DNA of 64,000 nucleotides, from NCBI GenBank assembly GCA_963773635.1, contig CAVZBW010000005.1, positions 1 to 64,000 on the forward strand, written 5' to 3'. A program made the position numbers and the translations under genes. The DNA comes from CAVZBW01 sp963773635 (lineage in GTDB: Bacteria > Actinomycetota > Acidimicrobiia > Acidimicrobiales > RAAP-2). Below the pieces are notes generated by a model. The model was not told the DNA's origin, ran no database searches, and saw nothing but the letters and a program-made list of their open reading frames with translations. Below, one piece after another: positions 44,966 to 54,598 of this stretch. Positions within the stretch are counted from its first letter, which is position 1. Every line of letters starts with the position of its first letter.

Positions 44966-45769
44966 GTGAACGACATCTCGAATCGGTTGCAGCGCAAGCT
45001 TGAGCCACGCGTGGAGCAGCTGGGGATACGAAGGGTTCGACTCCTCGGCGGATCCCGGCTCAGCTGTGACCTTCGAATCCCCTACGATCGTTCGGTCTAC
45101 CTCGGCAGCGAAGAGCGGCTCGAACAATTGGTAGTCGCCCGCCTTTTGAAGCCCGGCGACACATTTGTCGACTGCGGAGCAAACATTGGGCTCTTCACCG
45201 CCCTCGCAGGGAAGAGAGTCGGACCTCAAGGGCATGTCATCGCGTTCGAGCCGGTTCGCTCGACGTTCGCTGCGACTAGAGCAGAACGTCGCGCTGAAAT
45301 CACTTCGAGAAAAGGGTGGTACTCCTAAATCGCGCCGCTGGAGCCGAACGAGACCGCGAGGTGATCCTGAGCGGCCCGGTCCACAACGTCATGCGCATCT
45401 CCAGTGAACCCCCCACCCACGGGGATTCGCACGAGTCAGCCAGAACTGAAACGGTCGATGCCATTTGTGACGGCTCGTCCAAAGTCTCCGGAATTAAATT
45501 CGGATATTGAGGGCTACGAGCTTCATGCTCTTGGTGGGGCCGTTGAGACCCTAACCCAGAGTCGTCCATGGATCCTCATCGAGTTCAATAGCCTCCTCGC
45601 GGGGACGGACACGCTGGGACAATGGGAGGTCCATCGCTTTCTTGCCGACTATGAGTATCGAGCCCATCTACCTAGCTCCCTGCTCGCAGACGACTACTCC
45701 AACTGGCTGCCTGCCTCGTGGTGCAATCGAAATCCCTACTCCAATCTGCTCTACCTACCGACTTGTTGA
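44966..45769 (+). CDS. FkbM-family methyltransferase, several frameshifts
   Basis: The core reads KPGDTFVDCGANIGLFTALA (motif I) and HVIAFEPVRSTF; in other frames come LRLEQNVALKSL, VLLNRAAGAERDREVI and SDIEGYELHALGGAVETLTQ, then RPWILIEFNSLLAG. FkbM proteins O-methylate sugars, here probably of the surface glycan. At least three frame changes lie between 45270 and 45500. GTG 44966 starts VNDISNRLQRKLEPRVEQ. It could be a real decaying gene since this region is less GC-rich. Confidence 0.6.
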
Positions 45770-45794
45770 TCACAAACATGGACGAGGGCCTAGA

Positions 45795-46973
45795 GTGACG
45801 GGAATCGAACCGATCGGCGGGAGCCGTTCACGGATGCTGCGAGGGGGCCTTCTGGCTGTTCCCCGTAAGCTGCGAAAGGGGCTGGCCCGCTTGAGCAGTG
45901 CGACTCGGATCGGGTCGGGTCGTCTCTTGATCAAATGGGACGAGGCAAGGGGTCGCACGGCTGAGTTTTCCACGCCCGCTCGCTCCGGTTGGAACTCGCC
46001 CTCAATCGAGACGATGCATCTATTGGTCACAATTCCGCATTGGAGAGAGAAGCAGCCTGCAACGTCTGAAACATCGGCCGAAGTGCAAACTAGCCGTCCA
46101 GGTCTGCTGATTCAATGCATAGAGGCCCTTCTGAAATTCGATGTGCGGTGCATCACGGTCGTCGTCGTGACGAATAGACCCGATGAAACGACCAACCTCC
46201 TATCCTCCGGAGTGGCAGGTGGTGAGATCTATGTCGGACCATGGTCGCAAGCGACGTTCGCCGCAACCCGGTGTGGGGATGGTCAGAGTCACTTATCCCA
46301 ACGAATTCTCGTATTTCCGTGGAGACCGACATCACTCCGTCGTCACGGCTTCTTCCTCACATGGGCGCACAAGGATATCCTTCGTCGTGGGCTGCAATCG
46401 GGACACTTCACACACTTCGTGTACCTCGAGGATGATCTGCGCCTTTATCCGGAATCGCTTCAATATTGGGCCGACTGTAGGCCGCCCCTCGCGGCACTGG
46501 GGCTTGTGCCGGGCTTTGTGCGGTATGAATGCTTTGAGGGCCGACGCTACGTGGTCGATCAAACTGCCCGGCAAGTGGCCGATAAGGCTAGCGTCACCGT
46601 TACTTCGAAGGAGTCTGCATCAGACGTGGTCCGAGCAAGACGGTTCGTGGAACTTGGAAATCCATACCAGGGAATGTATGTGCTGGATCGCCAACTAGCG
46701 GATGAGCACTTCACTACGTCGGCGGCGAGGTGTCCGTGGCGTAGTGCTGCAGTGAGATGGCCAGAGCTGATCCGAGAGCGTGCGGCTATTGGTCCGATAT
46801 ATGACGAGGTGCCTGAGGGATTCAGTTCGCGAAGCGTAGTCCCACTTGTCGAGGCAGGGCCTCACCAAGTCCAGTTAGAAGAACGGTGTCTCATAGAGCA
46901 TATGGCAGGAAACTATTCGCGGTCTCCCGATAGCCCTTTCGCGAAGATCGTGCTAGAGGAGATGTTTGAGTGA
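45795..46973 (+). CDS. Putative glycosyltransferase
   Basis: About 392 residues beginning at GTG 45795 or ATG 45834. HLLVTIPHWREKQ, then ITVVVVTNRPDETTNLL, and FTHFVYLEDDLRLYPESLQY give a GT-A-like order, with EDDL as the metal-binding DXD-type site. GNPYQGMYVLDRQLADE and a late CLIEHMAGNYS follow. The family is not recognised by name. GC content is lower than in neighbouring housekeeping genes, suggesting transfer. It is followed by a methyltransferase gene on the same strand. Confidence 0.55.
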   Translation: MTGIEPIGGSRSRMLRGGLLAVPRKLRKGLARLSSATRIGSGRLLIKWDEARGRTAEFSTPARSGWNSPSIETMHLLVTIPHWREKQPATSETSAEVQTSRPGLLIQCIEALLKFDVRCITVVVVTNRPDETTNLLSSGVAGGEIYVGPWSQATFAATRCGDGQSHLSQRILVFPWRPTSLRRHGFFLTWAHKDILRRGLQSGHFTHFVYLEDDLRLYPESLQYWADCRPPLAALGLVPGFVRYECFEGRRYVVDQTARQVADKASVTVTSKESASDVVRARRFVELGNPYQGMYVLDRQLADEHFTTSAARCPWRSAAVRWPELIRERAAIGPIYDEVPEGFSSRSVVPLVEAGPHQVQLEERCLIEHMAGNYSRSPDSPFAKIVLEEMFE

Positions 46974-47039
46974 CCTACAGGCGACTAGCGTTGAGCGAGA
47001 CGATTCCGACCTCGCAACGGCTCGAGGTCGCCGCGCTCG

Positions 47040-47618
47040 GTGCCGCCGGTTCGACGACTCCTGGACGTCGGATGTCATGAAGGGCACTTTGGCAAGGTCA
47101 TCGCTGATCGAGGTGTCGAGGTATGGGGAGTCGAGCCTGACGAGAGTAGAGCGAACGTCGCAAAATCGCGCCTTCACGGGGTAGTTGTCGGCTCTTATCC
47201 GTCGGATGTTCCACGTGGCGAGTTCTTTGACTGCATTGTCTTTAATGATGTGTTGGAGCACATGCAGGATCCGGGTTCCGCTTTGCTGGCTGCGAAGGGT
47301 CAGCTGATGCCGAATGGCTGCGTTGTTGCGTCGATCCCGAATATCAGGCATATCAGTGTCGTTCGCTCATTGGTAGTTCGCGGAAGGTGGGATTACCAAG
47401 ACTGGGGAATCCTTGACCGAACTCACTTGCGCTTTTTTACCAAGCAGAGCATGAGGGAGCTCTTCGAAGAAGCGGGATTCTACATTGAAATACAGGTGCC
47501 TAGTTATTGGGAAAGGCCGCGAGGAAAGCGGAGGGTGTTACGGCTCCTGGGCAGGAAAGGTGAGGAGTTCCTCGCAATGCAATATCTCATCGTCGCTCGG
47601 GCGTGCGATCAGAAATGA
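47040..47618 (+). CDS. Class I SAM methyltransferase
   Basis: About 192 residues: RLLDVGCHEGHFGKVIADRG (motif I), VWGVEPDESRANVAK (motif II), FNDVLEHMQDPGSAL and LMPNGCVVASIPNIRH. WDYQDWGILDRTHLRFFT is common in polysaccharide-locus methyltransferases. Substrate probably a sugar or lipid-linked intermediate. GTG 47040 is used; a longer upstream frame from GTG 46970 overlaps the previous stop and may reflect another indel. Confidence 0.75.
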   Translation: MPPVRRLLDVGCHEGHFGKVIADRGVEVWGVEPDESRANVAKSRLHGVVVGSYPSDVPRGEFFDCIVFNDVLEHMQDPGSALLAAKGQLMPNGCVVASIPNIRHISVVRSLVVRGRWDYQDWGILDRTHLRFFTKQSMRELFEEAGFYIEIQVPSYWERPRGKRRVLRLLGRKGEEFLAMQYLIVARACDQK

Positions 47619-48625
47619 CGTGCCCAAGGCTTCCGCCGAAGGATGGTTTTGCACAGGCTTGCGATTTGGCGAGGGCTGAGCTCACCCAAGACAGCCAGGG
47701 CGAGCGTCCTGGAGAGGGGAGCTCCGTTACGAGCCTCGACGCCGAGAAGGTGTCTATACATGAGGCCAGTTGGGCGTCGATCGATTTCCCGAGGACCGAA
47801 CCGTAGCGCCAACATGACTGCCAAGAGCGTCAGGGCGCTCTGTGCATCATCATGGGATTGAGCCGTATCGCGGATTCGATAAAAGATCAGCGGTGAATCG
47901 AGGTAAAGTATCGGAGCGAGGTGGGCTGCGACCGCGTTCAAGACCCAGTCGTCCGCGCGGTCGCACCACGGTGCGTGGCCGCCAGCCATAGCGTAGGCTG
48001 ACCGACGGAAACACACCGACGTGGTAGTGAGGCAAGGACTGAGTCGAAAGTCGGCGAAAGTCAAATATCGCTCGTCGGGGGCGGTGAGATCGGCCAGTCG
48101 CTGCACAAGCGTGTCCAAGTCGTCGCTAGTCACCCAATGCTGGACCATCGCGGAGCGCTGATGATACCGAAGTTCCGAGAGATCAGCTTCGAGGGCGAAC
48201 CCGGTGGCCGCCGTCGCAATCGCCAGCGCTTCTGGGTGAGTGGCGGCCGCGTTGAGAACGGTTTCGATACGGAGGGGATGCCATAGGTCATCGTTGTCGC
48301 AAAACCCGATCCATTCGCTGCGCGCCAAATATGCCCCATGGTTGCGAGCCATCGCCACACCCAAGGGGTTTTCATGACGGATCAAGGTTGGCGCCGACCC
48401 GTCAGGGAAGCGGAAGGACCGAACTATCTCTGTGCACCCGTCGGTCGATCCGTCGTCGATGACGATGACCTCGCTTGGGTGAATCGTCTGAGCTCCAAGG
48501 GATTCCAAGGTCGCGAGAATGAAGGCTGAGGCGTTGTGCATTGGCACGACGACCGAGAATTGGTCCAACTCTGCTCCCGGAGACGGTGGTGTCATCCGCT
48601 TCGGGTCATTATCCAGAGCCCTCAC
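47609..48625 (-). CDS. Family 2 glycosyltransferase
   Basis: A 338-residue GT2 enzyme. FSVVVPMHNASAFILATLES begins the GT-A fold, VIVIDDGSTDGCTEI carries the first acidic motif and WIGFCDNDDLWHPLRIE the DXD-type metal site. The C-terminal part is helical. It overlaps the converging methyltransferase end by 10 bases and precedes nothing else on its strand before 47.6 kb. Confidence 0.85.
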   Translation of the reverse strand: MRALDNDPKRMTPPSPGAELDQFSVVVPMHNASAFILATLESLGAQTIHPSEVIVIDDGSTDGCTEIVRSFRFPDGSAPTLIRHENPLGVAMARNHGAYLARSEWIGFCDNDDLWHPLRIETVLNAAATHPEALAIATAATGFALEADLSELRYHQRSAMVQHWVTSDDLDTLVQRLADLTAPDERYLTFADFRLSPCLTTTSVCFRRSAYAMAGGHAPWCDRADDWVLNAVAAHLAPILYLDSPLIFYRIRDTAQSHDDAQSALTLLAVMLALRFGPREIDRRPTGLMYRHLLGVEARNGAPLSRTLALAVLGELSPRQIASLCKTILRRKPWARHF

Positions 48626-48634
48626 CTCCGGGAT

Positions 48635-49600
48635 CTATCCGGTAAGGTGTGTCCGGAGGGCGGTTGCAAGGGCATCCTTTCTTCTTGCCGGCGCTGGACC
48701 TATTCCGTGACAATATCGGACGCCCCTAGCAAGGCCGAGGAGGAGACCAAGCACGGAGAGGATGCGACCGGCCAGGCGGCGGCGCTTACGTCCTCGGGCC
48801 GCTTGGACCACTTCGTTCAGGAGAGCGCGTCCTCGGTTCCGGACGACGGGATGCGTCAGACCACAGTTCGCGACAAGCAGGACTCCAAAGTTGCGTGCCG
48901 CTGCAATCCGGTACCTGGCATCGAATCTCCGACCCCGCGCCTGTGGCGCGCCCACGTGTCGAGCTACGGCATCATGGACGAATACGGCCTTATAGCCAAG
49001 CTGTCGAGCCCGTAAGAAGACATCCGTATCTTCACACACTCCACTGATCCCGCGAAACCATTCTCGGAACCCGCCCAGATCGGCAAGGCACGCGCGGCGA
49101 AAGGACATCGTTGCCCCAATCCCGTGATCGATGACCACGTTGCGTCCGGGTTGGGCGGCGAAGTGGCTCAGAATTGTGGCGTGATATGTGAACTTACCGA
49201 TGAGTTCGACGCCCTCTGCATCCTCGCCCGGTTGATCGTTCAAGGTGCGAGAGCATCCAAGCATCATCTCGGGATCCCTCTCGTATGCCGCGGCGAGGTT
49301 CTCGAGGTAATCCTCCCGAGCAAAGGCATCGTCGTCGAGGAAGGCGATGACGTCGCCCGCAACGAGAGCGAGAGCCGTGTTTCGCGAGCTCGTCATGTTC
49401 CCACGACCGCTGGGATTTCGCAGATACCGGACCCGGTCGTAGCCAGCGGCTACGGATTCGCTCTCGTATCCCTCGGATGCGTCTACGACGACTATCTCTT
49501 GAGCTGGGCGGGTCTGTTGGCGCAGGTGATCGAGGCAGATTCCGAGCTCCACCGGTCGGCGGTAGGTAATGACGACTACTGACAGTGATGTGTCGTGCAT
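48635..49600 (-). CDS. Family 2 glycosyltransferase
   Basis: A 321-residue GT2 enzyme: LSVVVITYRRPVELGICLDH, IVVVDASEGYESE, VIAFLDDDAFAREDYLENL (the DDD metal site) and, later, GISGVCEDTDVFLRARQLG (the acceptor-site ED). A basic C-terminal tail follows. The start at 49600 shares a base with the stop of the GT4 gene upstream, so the two are coupled. Confidence 0.87.
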   Translation of the reverse strand: MHDTSLSVVVITYRRPVELGICLDHLRQQTRPAQEIVVVDASEGYESESVAAGYDRVRYLRNPSGRGNMTSSRNTALALVAGDVIAFLDDDAFAREDYLENLAAAYERDPEMMLGCSRTLNDQPGEDAEGVELIGKFTYHATILSHFAAQPGRNVVIDHGIGATMSFRRACLADLGGFREWFRGISGVCEDTDVFLRARQLGYKAVFVHDAVARHVGAPQARGRRFDARYRIAAARNFGVLLVANCGLTHPVVRNRGRALLNEVVQAARGRKRRRLAGRILSVLGLLLGLARGVRYCHGIGPAPARRKDALATALRTHLTG

Positions 49601-50745
49601 TAGAGAGACTGAGAGGAGGCCGGCTCCGCAACGTCCCGGAGGACCCGTTCGAATTGTGGCATCAATCGCTCCCAGCTATAGGCCGCCACCGACGGGGCCG
49701 CGGCCTCGCTCCAGGAGGACCGGACGGCAGGGTCGAGCGCCAGCTTGAGTTCCTCCGAAAGGGAATTGTCGTCCATGGGGTCCTTGAGGAGGAGACCATT
49801 GACACCGTGCTCGATGGCGTCCGCAGCACCGGGGACATCGGTGGTTATGACGCCGAGGCCGCTTGCCAGGGCCTCGACAACGGCGAGAGAAAACGCCTCG
49901 TACTGCGTCGGCATGACGAACAGGTCTGCCGCAGCGTGGAGGGCGCCAACGTCCCTCGTCGAACCGACGTAGCGCACTTGGTCCTTGAGCGTGCCGATCA
50001 GGCCGTTGACGAGGGCATTGGGCGAGGAGCGACCCGCCAAGAGCAGATGAAGAGAGCGATGTTCGAGGCGTCGCATCGCTCGTAGCAGCGTGGCAAGGCC
50101 CTTCCGCTGCCACTCGTTGGCCACCATGATCGCCACGACGTCAGTGTCGCGGTAACCAAGCTGCGCTCGCATCCGCTCACGAAGGGCCAGCCGCCTTTGG
50201 GGGCTGAATTCCTCTGGTGCGAATCCGTTTGGTACCACGGTGCGAGGGACGTGTCCGAGTCGGTAGTAAGTGGCGAGATCGGTCGCAACCTGAGACGAGC
50301 AGGGGACGAGGTGCCGGCAGTTGCGGGAGCCGTAATACGTGCGTTCGAGCCACAATGCCTGGGCATGTCTCGGGAGGACGTATCGCACACGTCCGTCAAC
50401 CTGATGGCCGTGGAAGACCACCGGTCCGGCATGGGCCAACCAAGCACGATGGACGCTGTTGACTACCCAGATATCACCTGGTGGGCATTGGGTCCCATAG
50501 CTGATCACCAAATCGGCTCCGACGTCGGACAAGGTAGCTGCGGCAGCCCGCCTGAAGGTCTGCAAGCTCCACGCGGACTTGGCCAGTTCCGGGCGAATGT
50601 GGAGCACGTTGTCCGGGAGGTTGTTCGAATCCTCGCTAACGACAAAGACGTCGTGCTGGTGAGCCAGAAAGCGTGCGGCCTCCCACATGATGCGTTCGAC
50701 ACCGCCTTGTCGGGAACATCCCGGAAAAACGAGAGCAATTCGCAT
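49600..50745 (-). CDS. Family 4 glycosyltransferase
   Basis: A 381-residue GT-B enzyme. RIALVFPGCSRQGGVERIMW is the N-terminal acceptor loop; the donor domain has RTVVPNGFAPEEF, AIMVANEWQRKGLATLLRAM and PTQYEAFSLAVVEALASG, the E-x7-E motif. Acts on nucleotide sugars to extend the glycan. It is divergent from the GT4 gene at 50934, separated by 188 bases with no other gene. Confidence 0.88.
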   Translation of the reverse strand: MRIALVFPGCSRQGGVERIMWEAARFLAHQHDVFVVSEDSNNLPDNVLHIRPELAKSAWSLQTFRRAAAATLSDVGADLVISYGTQCPPGDIWVVNSVHRAWLAHAGPVVFHGHQVDGRVRYVLPRHAQALWLERTYYGSRNCRHLVPCSSQVATDLATYYRLGHVPRTVVPNGFAPEEFSPQRRLALRERMRAQLGYRDTDVVAIMVANEWQRKGLATLLRAMRRLEHRSLHLLLAGRSSPNALVNGLIGTLKDQVRYVGSTRDVGALHAAADLFVMPTQYEAFSLAVVEALASGLGVITTDVPGAADAIEHGVNGLLLKDPMDDNSLSEELKLALDPAVRSSWSEAAAPSVAAYSWERLMPQFERVLRDVAEPASSQSL

Positions 50746-50933
50746 TACGTTCGGCTCGGCGCCAGGGGTTGAGGCTCGCGCGGCAGTGCACTTGGGCGCA
50801 ATTGGACCCCGTCCGGCTCTCGGCGCGAGGGCGCGCCGGCAGGTTCAATACAATTGGAGCCTTCTGTCCTGTTGAAAGGTGCGGTCATACGAGTGGGGAA
50901 AGAAATGGGTTGCCGCCTTCAGGGAAGGGTCGT

Positions 50934-52145
50934 ATGCGGATCGCCTTGATGCCGAGTCGTTATGCGCCCTTCGTCGGTGGGGTTGAGGAGCTGAGCCGAA
51001 ATCTAGCCGCTGCCCTGGTCAACGCGGGCGATGACGTCGAGATCTGGACGTCTGACCCCGATAGGACGGGACCGTCCGGTCTCCAAGCCCTCGACGGATT
51101 ACGGGTCCGGCGGTTCGACTTCGCCCTTCCGTCAATGAACGCCCGTTCGCTTGCCGACTTCTCGCTGAGGGCGCCTGTGACCATGCGAGCGCTTGTTCGT
51201 GCGGAGCGATCCTTTCGTCCAGATGTCATTCACGTCCAATGCTTTGGGCCGAACGGAGCGTACGCCATGGGGCTTTGCGAACTTCGGAAGTTGCCGCTCA
51301 TTGTCAGTCTCCAAGGCGAGACGGTGATGGACGATCACGACATTTTCGAGAGATCGACGAGTCTTCGCGCCTCTCTCCGACTGGCCATGAGGCGCGCTCG
51401 AGCAGTGACGGCGTGCTCTCGGTTTGCGCTCGATGATGCGACGAGACGTTTCGGGACGCCTGCCGGACATGAGAGCGTGATCTTCAATGGGGTCTCGCTC
51501 CCCGGTCCAAAATGCGAGCTGAGCTCCATAAGGACGCTTTTCCCGGCCGACAAGTTCCCATCTCGCTGGGTGCTGGGACTCGGACGCCTGGTCGAGAAGA
51601 AGGGGTTCGACCTCCTCATCGAGGCGTTCTCGCGAATAGCCTACCGTCACCCCGGCGTTGCTTTGATCATCGCGGGAGAGGGTCCGACGAGGCGCGATCT
51701 GGAACGACTGGCGCTCAAGCACGGACTGGAGGAGAGGGTCCGGTTTACCGGGCGGCTCGACGCCCGTCAGGTTGCAGATACGATGGCAGAGGCAGATGTC
51801 GTGGTGGTTCCGAGCAGGGTTGAGCCTTTCGGGATCGTTGTCCTCGAAGCATGGCGTGGTGCGACACCGGTGATCGCCACAAACAGAGGCGGCACGAAAG
51901 AGTTCGTGCGGGACGGAGTCGACGGAATCCTGGTTGATCCCGTGGATCTAGACGCCCTCGCAGGAGCATTGGACAGGGCGCTCTCCGATCAGTCGTTTCG
52001 TGAGCGGCTCGCCACGGCTGGCCGCCGGCGTGTGAAAGAATTCGAATGGACCACGTTGGCATCGCAATATCAGTCGTTGTATCGAGACGCGATTGGGCAC
52101 GGCTTTGGTAGAAATAGACAGCGAATTTGCTCGATGGCCCCCTAG
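50934..52145 (+). CDS. Family 4 glycosyltransferase
   Basis: About 403 residues from ATG 50934, which has GGGAAGGG just upstream. RIALMPSRYAPFVGGVEELS and IHVQCFGPNGAYAMGL are in the N-terminal domain; the donor domain reads WVLGLGRLVEKKGFDLLIEA, IIAGEGPTRRDLERL and VPSRVEPFGIVVLEAWRG. Typical GT4 length and order. The next gene, a truncated glycosyltransferase, begins 26 bases later. Confidence 0.9.
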   Translation: MRIALMPSRYAPFVGGVEELSRNLAAALVNAGDDVEIWTSDPDRTGPSGLQALDGLRVRRFDFALPSMNARSLADFSLRAPVTMRALVRAERSFRPDVIHVQCFGPNGAYAMGLCELRKLPLIVSLQGETVMDDHDIFERSTSLRASLRLAMRRARAVTACSRFALDDATRRFGTPAGHESVIFNGVSLPGPKCELSSIRTLFPADKFPSRWVLGLGRLVEKKGFDLLIEAFSRIAYRHPGVALIIAGEGPTRRDLERLALKHGLEERVRFTGRLDARQVADTMAEADVVVVPSRVEPFGIVVLEAWRGATPVIATNRGGTKEFVRDGVDGILVDPVDLDALAGALDRALSDQSFRERLATAGRRRVKEFEWTTLASQYQSLYRDAIGHGFGRNRQRICSMAP

Positions 52146-52156
52146 CGGGATGCTGA

Positions 52157-52162
52157 TATAAT
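52157..52162 (+). promoter_or_regulatory. Consensus -10 box before the truncated gene
   Basis: TATAAT stands nine bases before ATG 52172. A good -35 box at normal spacing was not seen. Confidence 0.45.
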
Positions 52163-52171
52163 TCCGAGCGT

Positions 52172-52531
52172 ATGCGGGCGTTTTGCTCCCTTGCGTGGGG
52201 AGGAGCACTACGGATAGACGCCCTGACGGGCTTCTCATTGAAGACGGACTTGCGTCTTCCCGGTTTTCGGCTGACGCGCCGGCAGCGTCTCAAGGTGGTC
52301 CTCCTAGACTCACTCCGCATCTTGCGGGGAAGTCGGGGCTTTGATGTCACCCTAATCTGTTCTGGGGGCTTAACAGCCTTTGTGGTGGCACTGCTATGGT
52401 GGAGACACGAGCCCCTCGTTCTGGTAGATCCGATTCTTCCCACGTCTCGGAGACTCGATTGGCTATGGCGTTATGGGCTGCAGAATGTCAGACGGTGTCT
52501 GTTTATACGACACGGCGACATAAGTACTTAG
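52172..52531 (+). pseudogene. Glycosyltransferase truncated by an insertion sequence
   Basis: An N-terminal 119-residue piece beginning MRAFCSLAWGGALRIDALTG, with VTLICSGGLTAFVVALLWW and VLVDPILPTSRRLDWLW, as in GT-B type transferases before the donor domain. It reads RCLFIRHGDIST and stops at once, at the point where the left end of an IS3-type element begins. The donor-binding half is not found downstream of the IS nest in the window. Confidence 0.6.
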
Positions 52532-52671
52532 AACCGACTCTTCGGTGTATGCATTGACGACAGCGGGTTCGTTGCGATTGGCCTGACCCCGTGAGATCGG
52601 TCCACCTGACCTGGACCCCAAAGACTGGCCCACACCTGTGAGAATCTGGCCGTGATCCGCCGGAGGTGGAC

Positions 52672-52983
52672 ATGGCATTCACGTACCCAACGCCGTTCAG
52701 GGAAGCGGCGTGTCAGCGGATGCTGGCGGGCGAGCGGGTGGAGGAGCTAGCCGGAGAGCTCGAAGTCTCCATCGCGACGCTCCATCGCTGGAAGCATCAG
52801 GCACTGATCGACGCCGGTCGCAAATCCGGCCTCAAAAGCTTCGAGCCCGACGAGCTGGCTCGGGCCCGGCGGCGGATCAAGGACTTGGAGTCAGAGCTCG
52901 AATTGGTGAAGGCGGCCTCTGCGCTGTTCAACGGTGAAGTAGTGGTTCGCCCAAAAGGCTCGGCCCAGTCGTTCGAGGATTGA
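52672..52983 (+). CDS. IS3-family OrfA (transposase helix-turn-helix)
   Basis: About 103 residues: FREAACQRMLAGERVEELAG and LEVSIATLHRWKHQALID form the DNA-binding helix-turn-helix, followed by a leucine-rich coiled coil (RRRIKDLESELELVKAAS). ATG 52672 follows CGGAGG at good spacing; GTG 52666 is the other option. orfB begins at the overlapping stop. Confidence 0.85.
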   Translation: MAFTYPTPFREAACQRMLAGERVEELAGELEVSIATLHRWKHQALIDAGRKSGLKSFEPDELARARRRIKDLESELELVKAASALFNGEVVVRPKGSAQSFED

Positions 52984-53356
52984 GTGATCTGGGCTACTCC
53001 GAGCGCACAGCCTGTCGAGTAGTCGGCATGAACCGGTCTACCTATCGCCACCAGAAGACCCGACACCCGTCCAACCGCGACGTGCGCCGCATTCTCTTGG
53101 CGGACACCATCACTGAGCTGCACCTGGCGTCTCGATCCACCTACGGCGTTCGACGGATGCGAGCGGCCCTCTTCCACGAGCGGGGCTTGGTCGTGAACCG
53201 CAAACTGATTCGCCGAGTGATGTCCGATCTGGGCCTTTCCGGTCTGCCAACCCGAAAGAAGGGACGGCACAATCTGCTCAGCGTTGCCACGAGCGAGGAC
53301 CTCGTCAACCGCAACTTCACGGCGCCGTCGGCCAACTTCTTGTGGCTGACCGATGT
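52980..53356 (+). pseudogene. IS3-family OrfB, truncated before the catalytic domain
   Basis: LGYSERTACRVVGMNRSTYR and STYGVRRMRAALFHERG are the HTH_21 part of an IS3 OrfB; SANFLWLTD is the start of the rve catalytic core with its first aspartate. The reading ends here because element B is inserted, so the other DDE residues are lost. OrfB alone cannot move this copy. Confidence 0.8.
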
Positions 53357-54215
53357 TGTCGGCGGCGCTCGAAAACTGAACACTTTCGGCGGTGAAAAGT
53401 GAGCACCCAACGATTGGAGGGTGATCACTTTGGAGGACTGGGCGCTGATCAGGAGGCTGGCTGCTGAGGGGGTGCCGAAGGCGCGGATCGCGGCTCGGCT
53501 GGGGATCTCTCGGACCACGGTGATCAAGGCGGTGAACTCCGATTCGGCGCCGACCTATGTCCGCAGGCCGACGGAGACGTCGTTCACGGTGTTCGAGCCG
53601 CGGGTGCGGGCGTTGCTGGAGCAGACGCCGGACATGCCGGCCACGGTCCTGGCCGAGCGGGTCGGGTGGCAGGGGTCGATCCGCTGGTTCCGCGACAACG
53701 TCAAACGGATCAGACCCGAGCATCGTCCGGTCGATCCGGCCGATCGACTGGAGTGGGAACCAGGTGACGCCGGGCAGTGCGACTTGTGGTTCCCGCCCCG
53801 CAAGGTCCCGCTCGAGGACGGCACCTCGCGGCTGTTGCCTGTGCTGGTGGTCACGCTGGCGCACTCGAGGTTCGTGATGGGGCGCATGATCCCCACGCGC
53901 AAGACCGAGGACCTGCTGCTCGGCATCTGGGAGCTGCTGAAGGGTCTGGGCAGGGTGCCGCGCCGATTGATCTGGGACAACGAGCCCGGCATCGGTCGCG
54001 GCCAGCGGCGCGCCGAGGGTGTCGAATCGTTCATGGGGACGCTGGCGACCCGGCTGGTGCTGCTGCCCCCGAACGACCCGCAGCCCAAGGGCATCGTGGA
54101 GCGCCGCAATGGCTGGTTCGAGACCTCGTTCATGCCCGGTCGGGAGTTCCGGTCTCCGGCCGACTTCAACACGCAGTTCACCGAGTGGCTGACCACGGCC
54201 AACACCCGGGTGGTC
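53357..54215 (+). mobile_element. IS21-family element B, right part missing
   Basis: The left end begins TGTCGGCGGCGCTCG at about 53357, with TGAACACTTTCGG and GGTGAAAAGTGAGCAC repeats typical of IS21 termini. It carries an istA fragment but no istB. It stops at about 54215 where element C (minus strand) starts. Limits are approximate by a few bases. Confidence 0.65.
53421..54215 (+). pseudogene. IS21-family IstA transposase, C-terminally truncated
   Basis: The N-terminal helix-turn-helix is ITLEDWALIRRLAAEGVPKA and RIAARLGISRTTVIKAV; the DDE core has DAGQCDLWFPP, then WDNEPGIGRG and PKGIVERRNGWFETSF. About 265 residues are intact and the sequence continues as unrelated reading after VANTRVV-like TTANTRVV. 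Missing: the IstA C-terminus and IstB. Confidence 0.8.
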
Positions 54216-54396
54216 GACGCCTCGAGAATTCCCGCAAGAACGCCCGGAGGGCCAGCTCCTCGTCGTCGGGCACCGTTGATGAGAGGCGTTGGGTGGAGCG
54301 GGGCTGTCCCACCACCGCACAGGCCCGGCGTTCGGAGACCCCGAATTGCTCGCGGAGGTGTCGCACCGCGTGGCGCCGCGCGTTCGGGGTCACCAT
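54216..54396 (-). pseudogene. IS3-family OrfB fragment of element C
   Basis: Minus strand: VTPNARRHAVRHLREQFGVS, RRACAVVGQPRSTQRLSS and ALRAFLREFSRRRP are the N-terminus of IS3 OrfB (HTH_21 region); it then stops matching at the boundary with element B. It is preceded by an A7 run that fits programmed frameshifting. Confidence 0.75.
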
Positions 54397-54402
54397 TTTT
54401 TT
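54396..54402 (-). promoter_or_regulatory. A7 slippery site for OrfA-OrfB frameshifting
   Basis: Minus strand AAAAAAATGGTGA: in the orfA frame it reads Lys-Lys-Trp-stop, and in the -1 frame AAA-ATG-GTG leads into OrfB (MVTPNA). IS3 elements use -1 frameshifting at such runs to make the OrfAB transposase. Confidence 0.7.
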
Positions 54403-54414
54403 CGATTGAGCTCC

Positions 54415-54419
54415 CTCAG
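54415..54419. repeat. Target-site duplication CTCAG (left copy of D)
   Basis: CTCAG at 54415-54419 stands directly before the left end of element D and matches the copy at 56916-56920. Confidence 0.85.
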
Positions 54420-54598
54420 TGTCCGTGGCCATGAAAAAGTCCGCACTTATGGCCATGAGGTCCCCGCTGGTGGCCACGAAAAGTCCCCGTTTTTGGCCAC
54501 GAGAAGTCCCCACCCCTCACTGAAGCATCCACCACGAGGCCCCCTGGCCGGTGACGGTGGCGGTGCAACCAACCGCCGCACCGACCAAGGGACGCTCA

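Larger units (their letters stand above)
52532..53356 (+). mobile_element. IS3-family element A, 3' truncated
   Basis: Contains IS3-type orfA and the first part of orfB. The left end lies between 52532 and 52600 (TGACCTGGACCCCAAAG-like sequence at about 52606); its exact terminus was not fixed because the right end is missing. The 3' part is cut by IS21-type element B near 53355. Confidence 0.7.
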
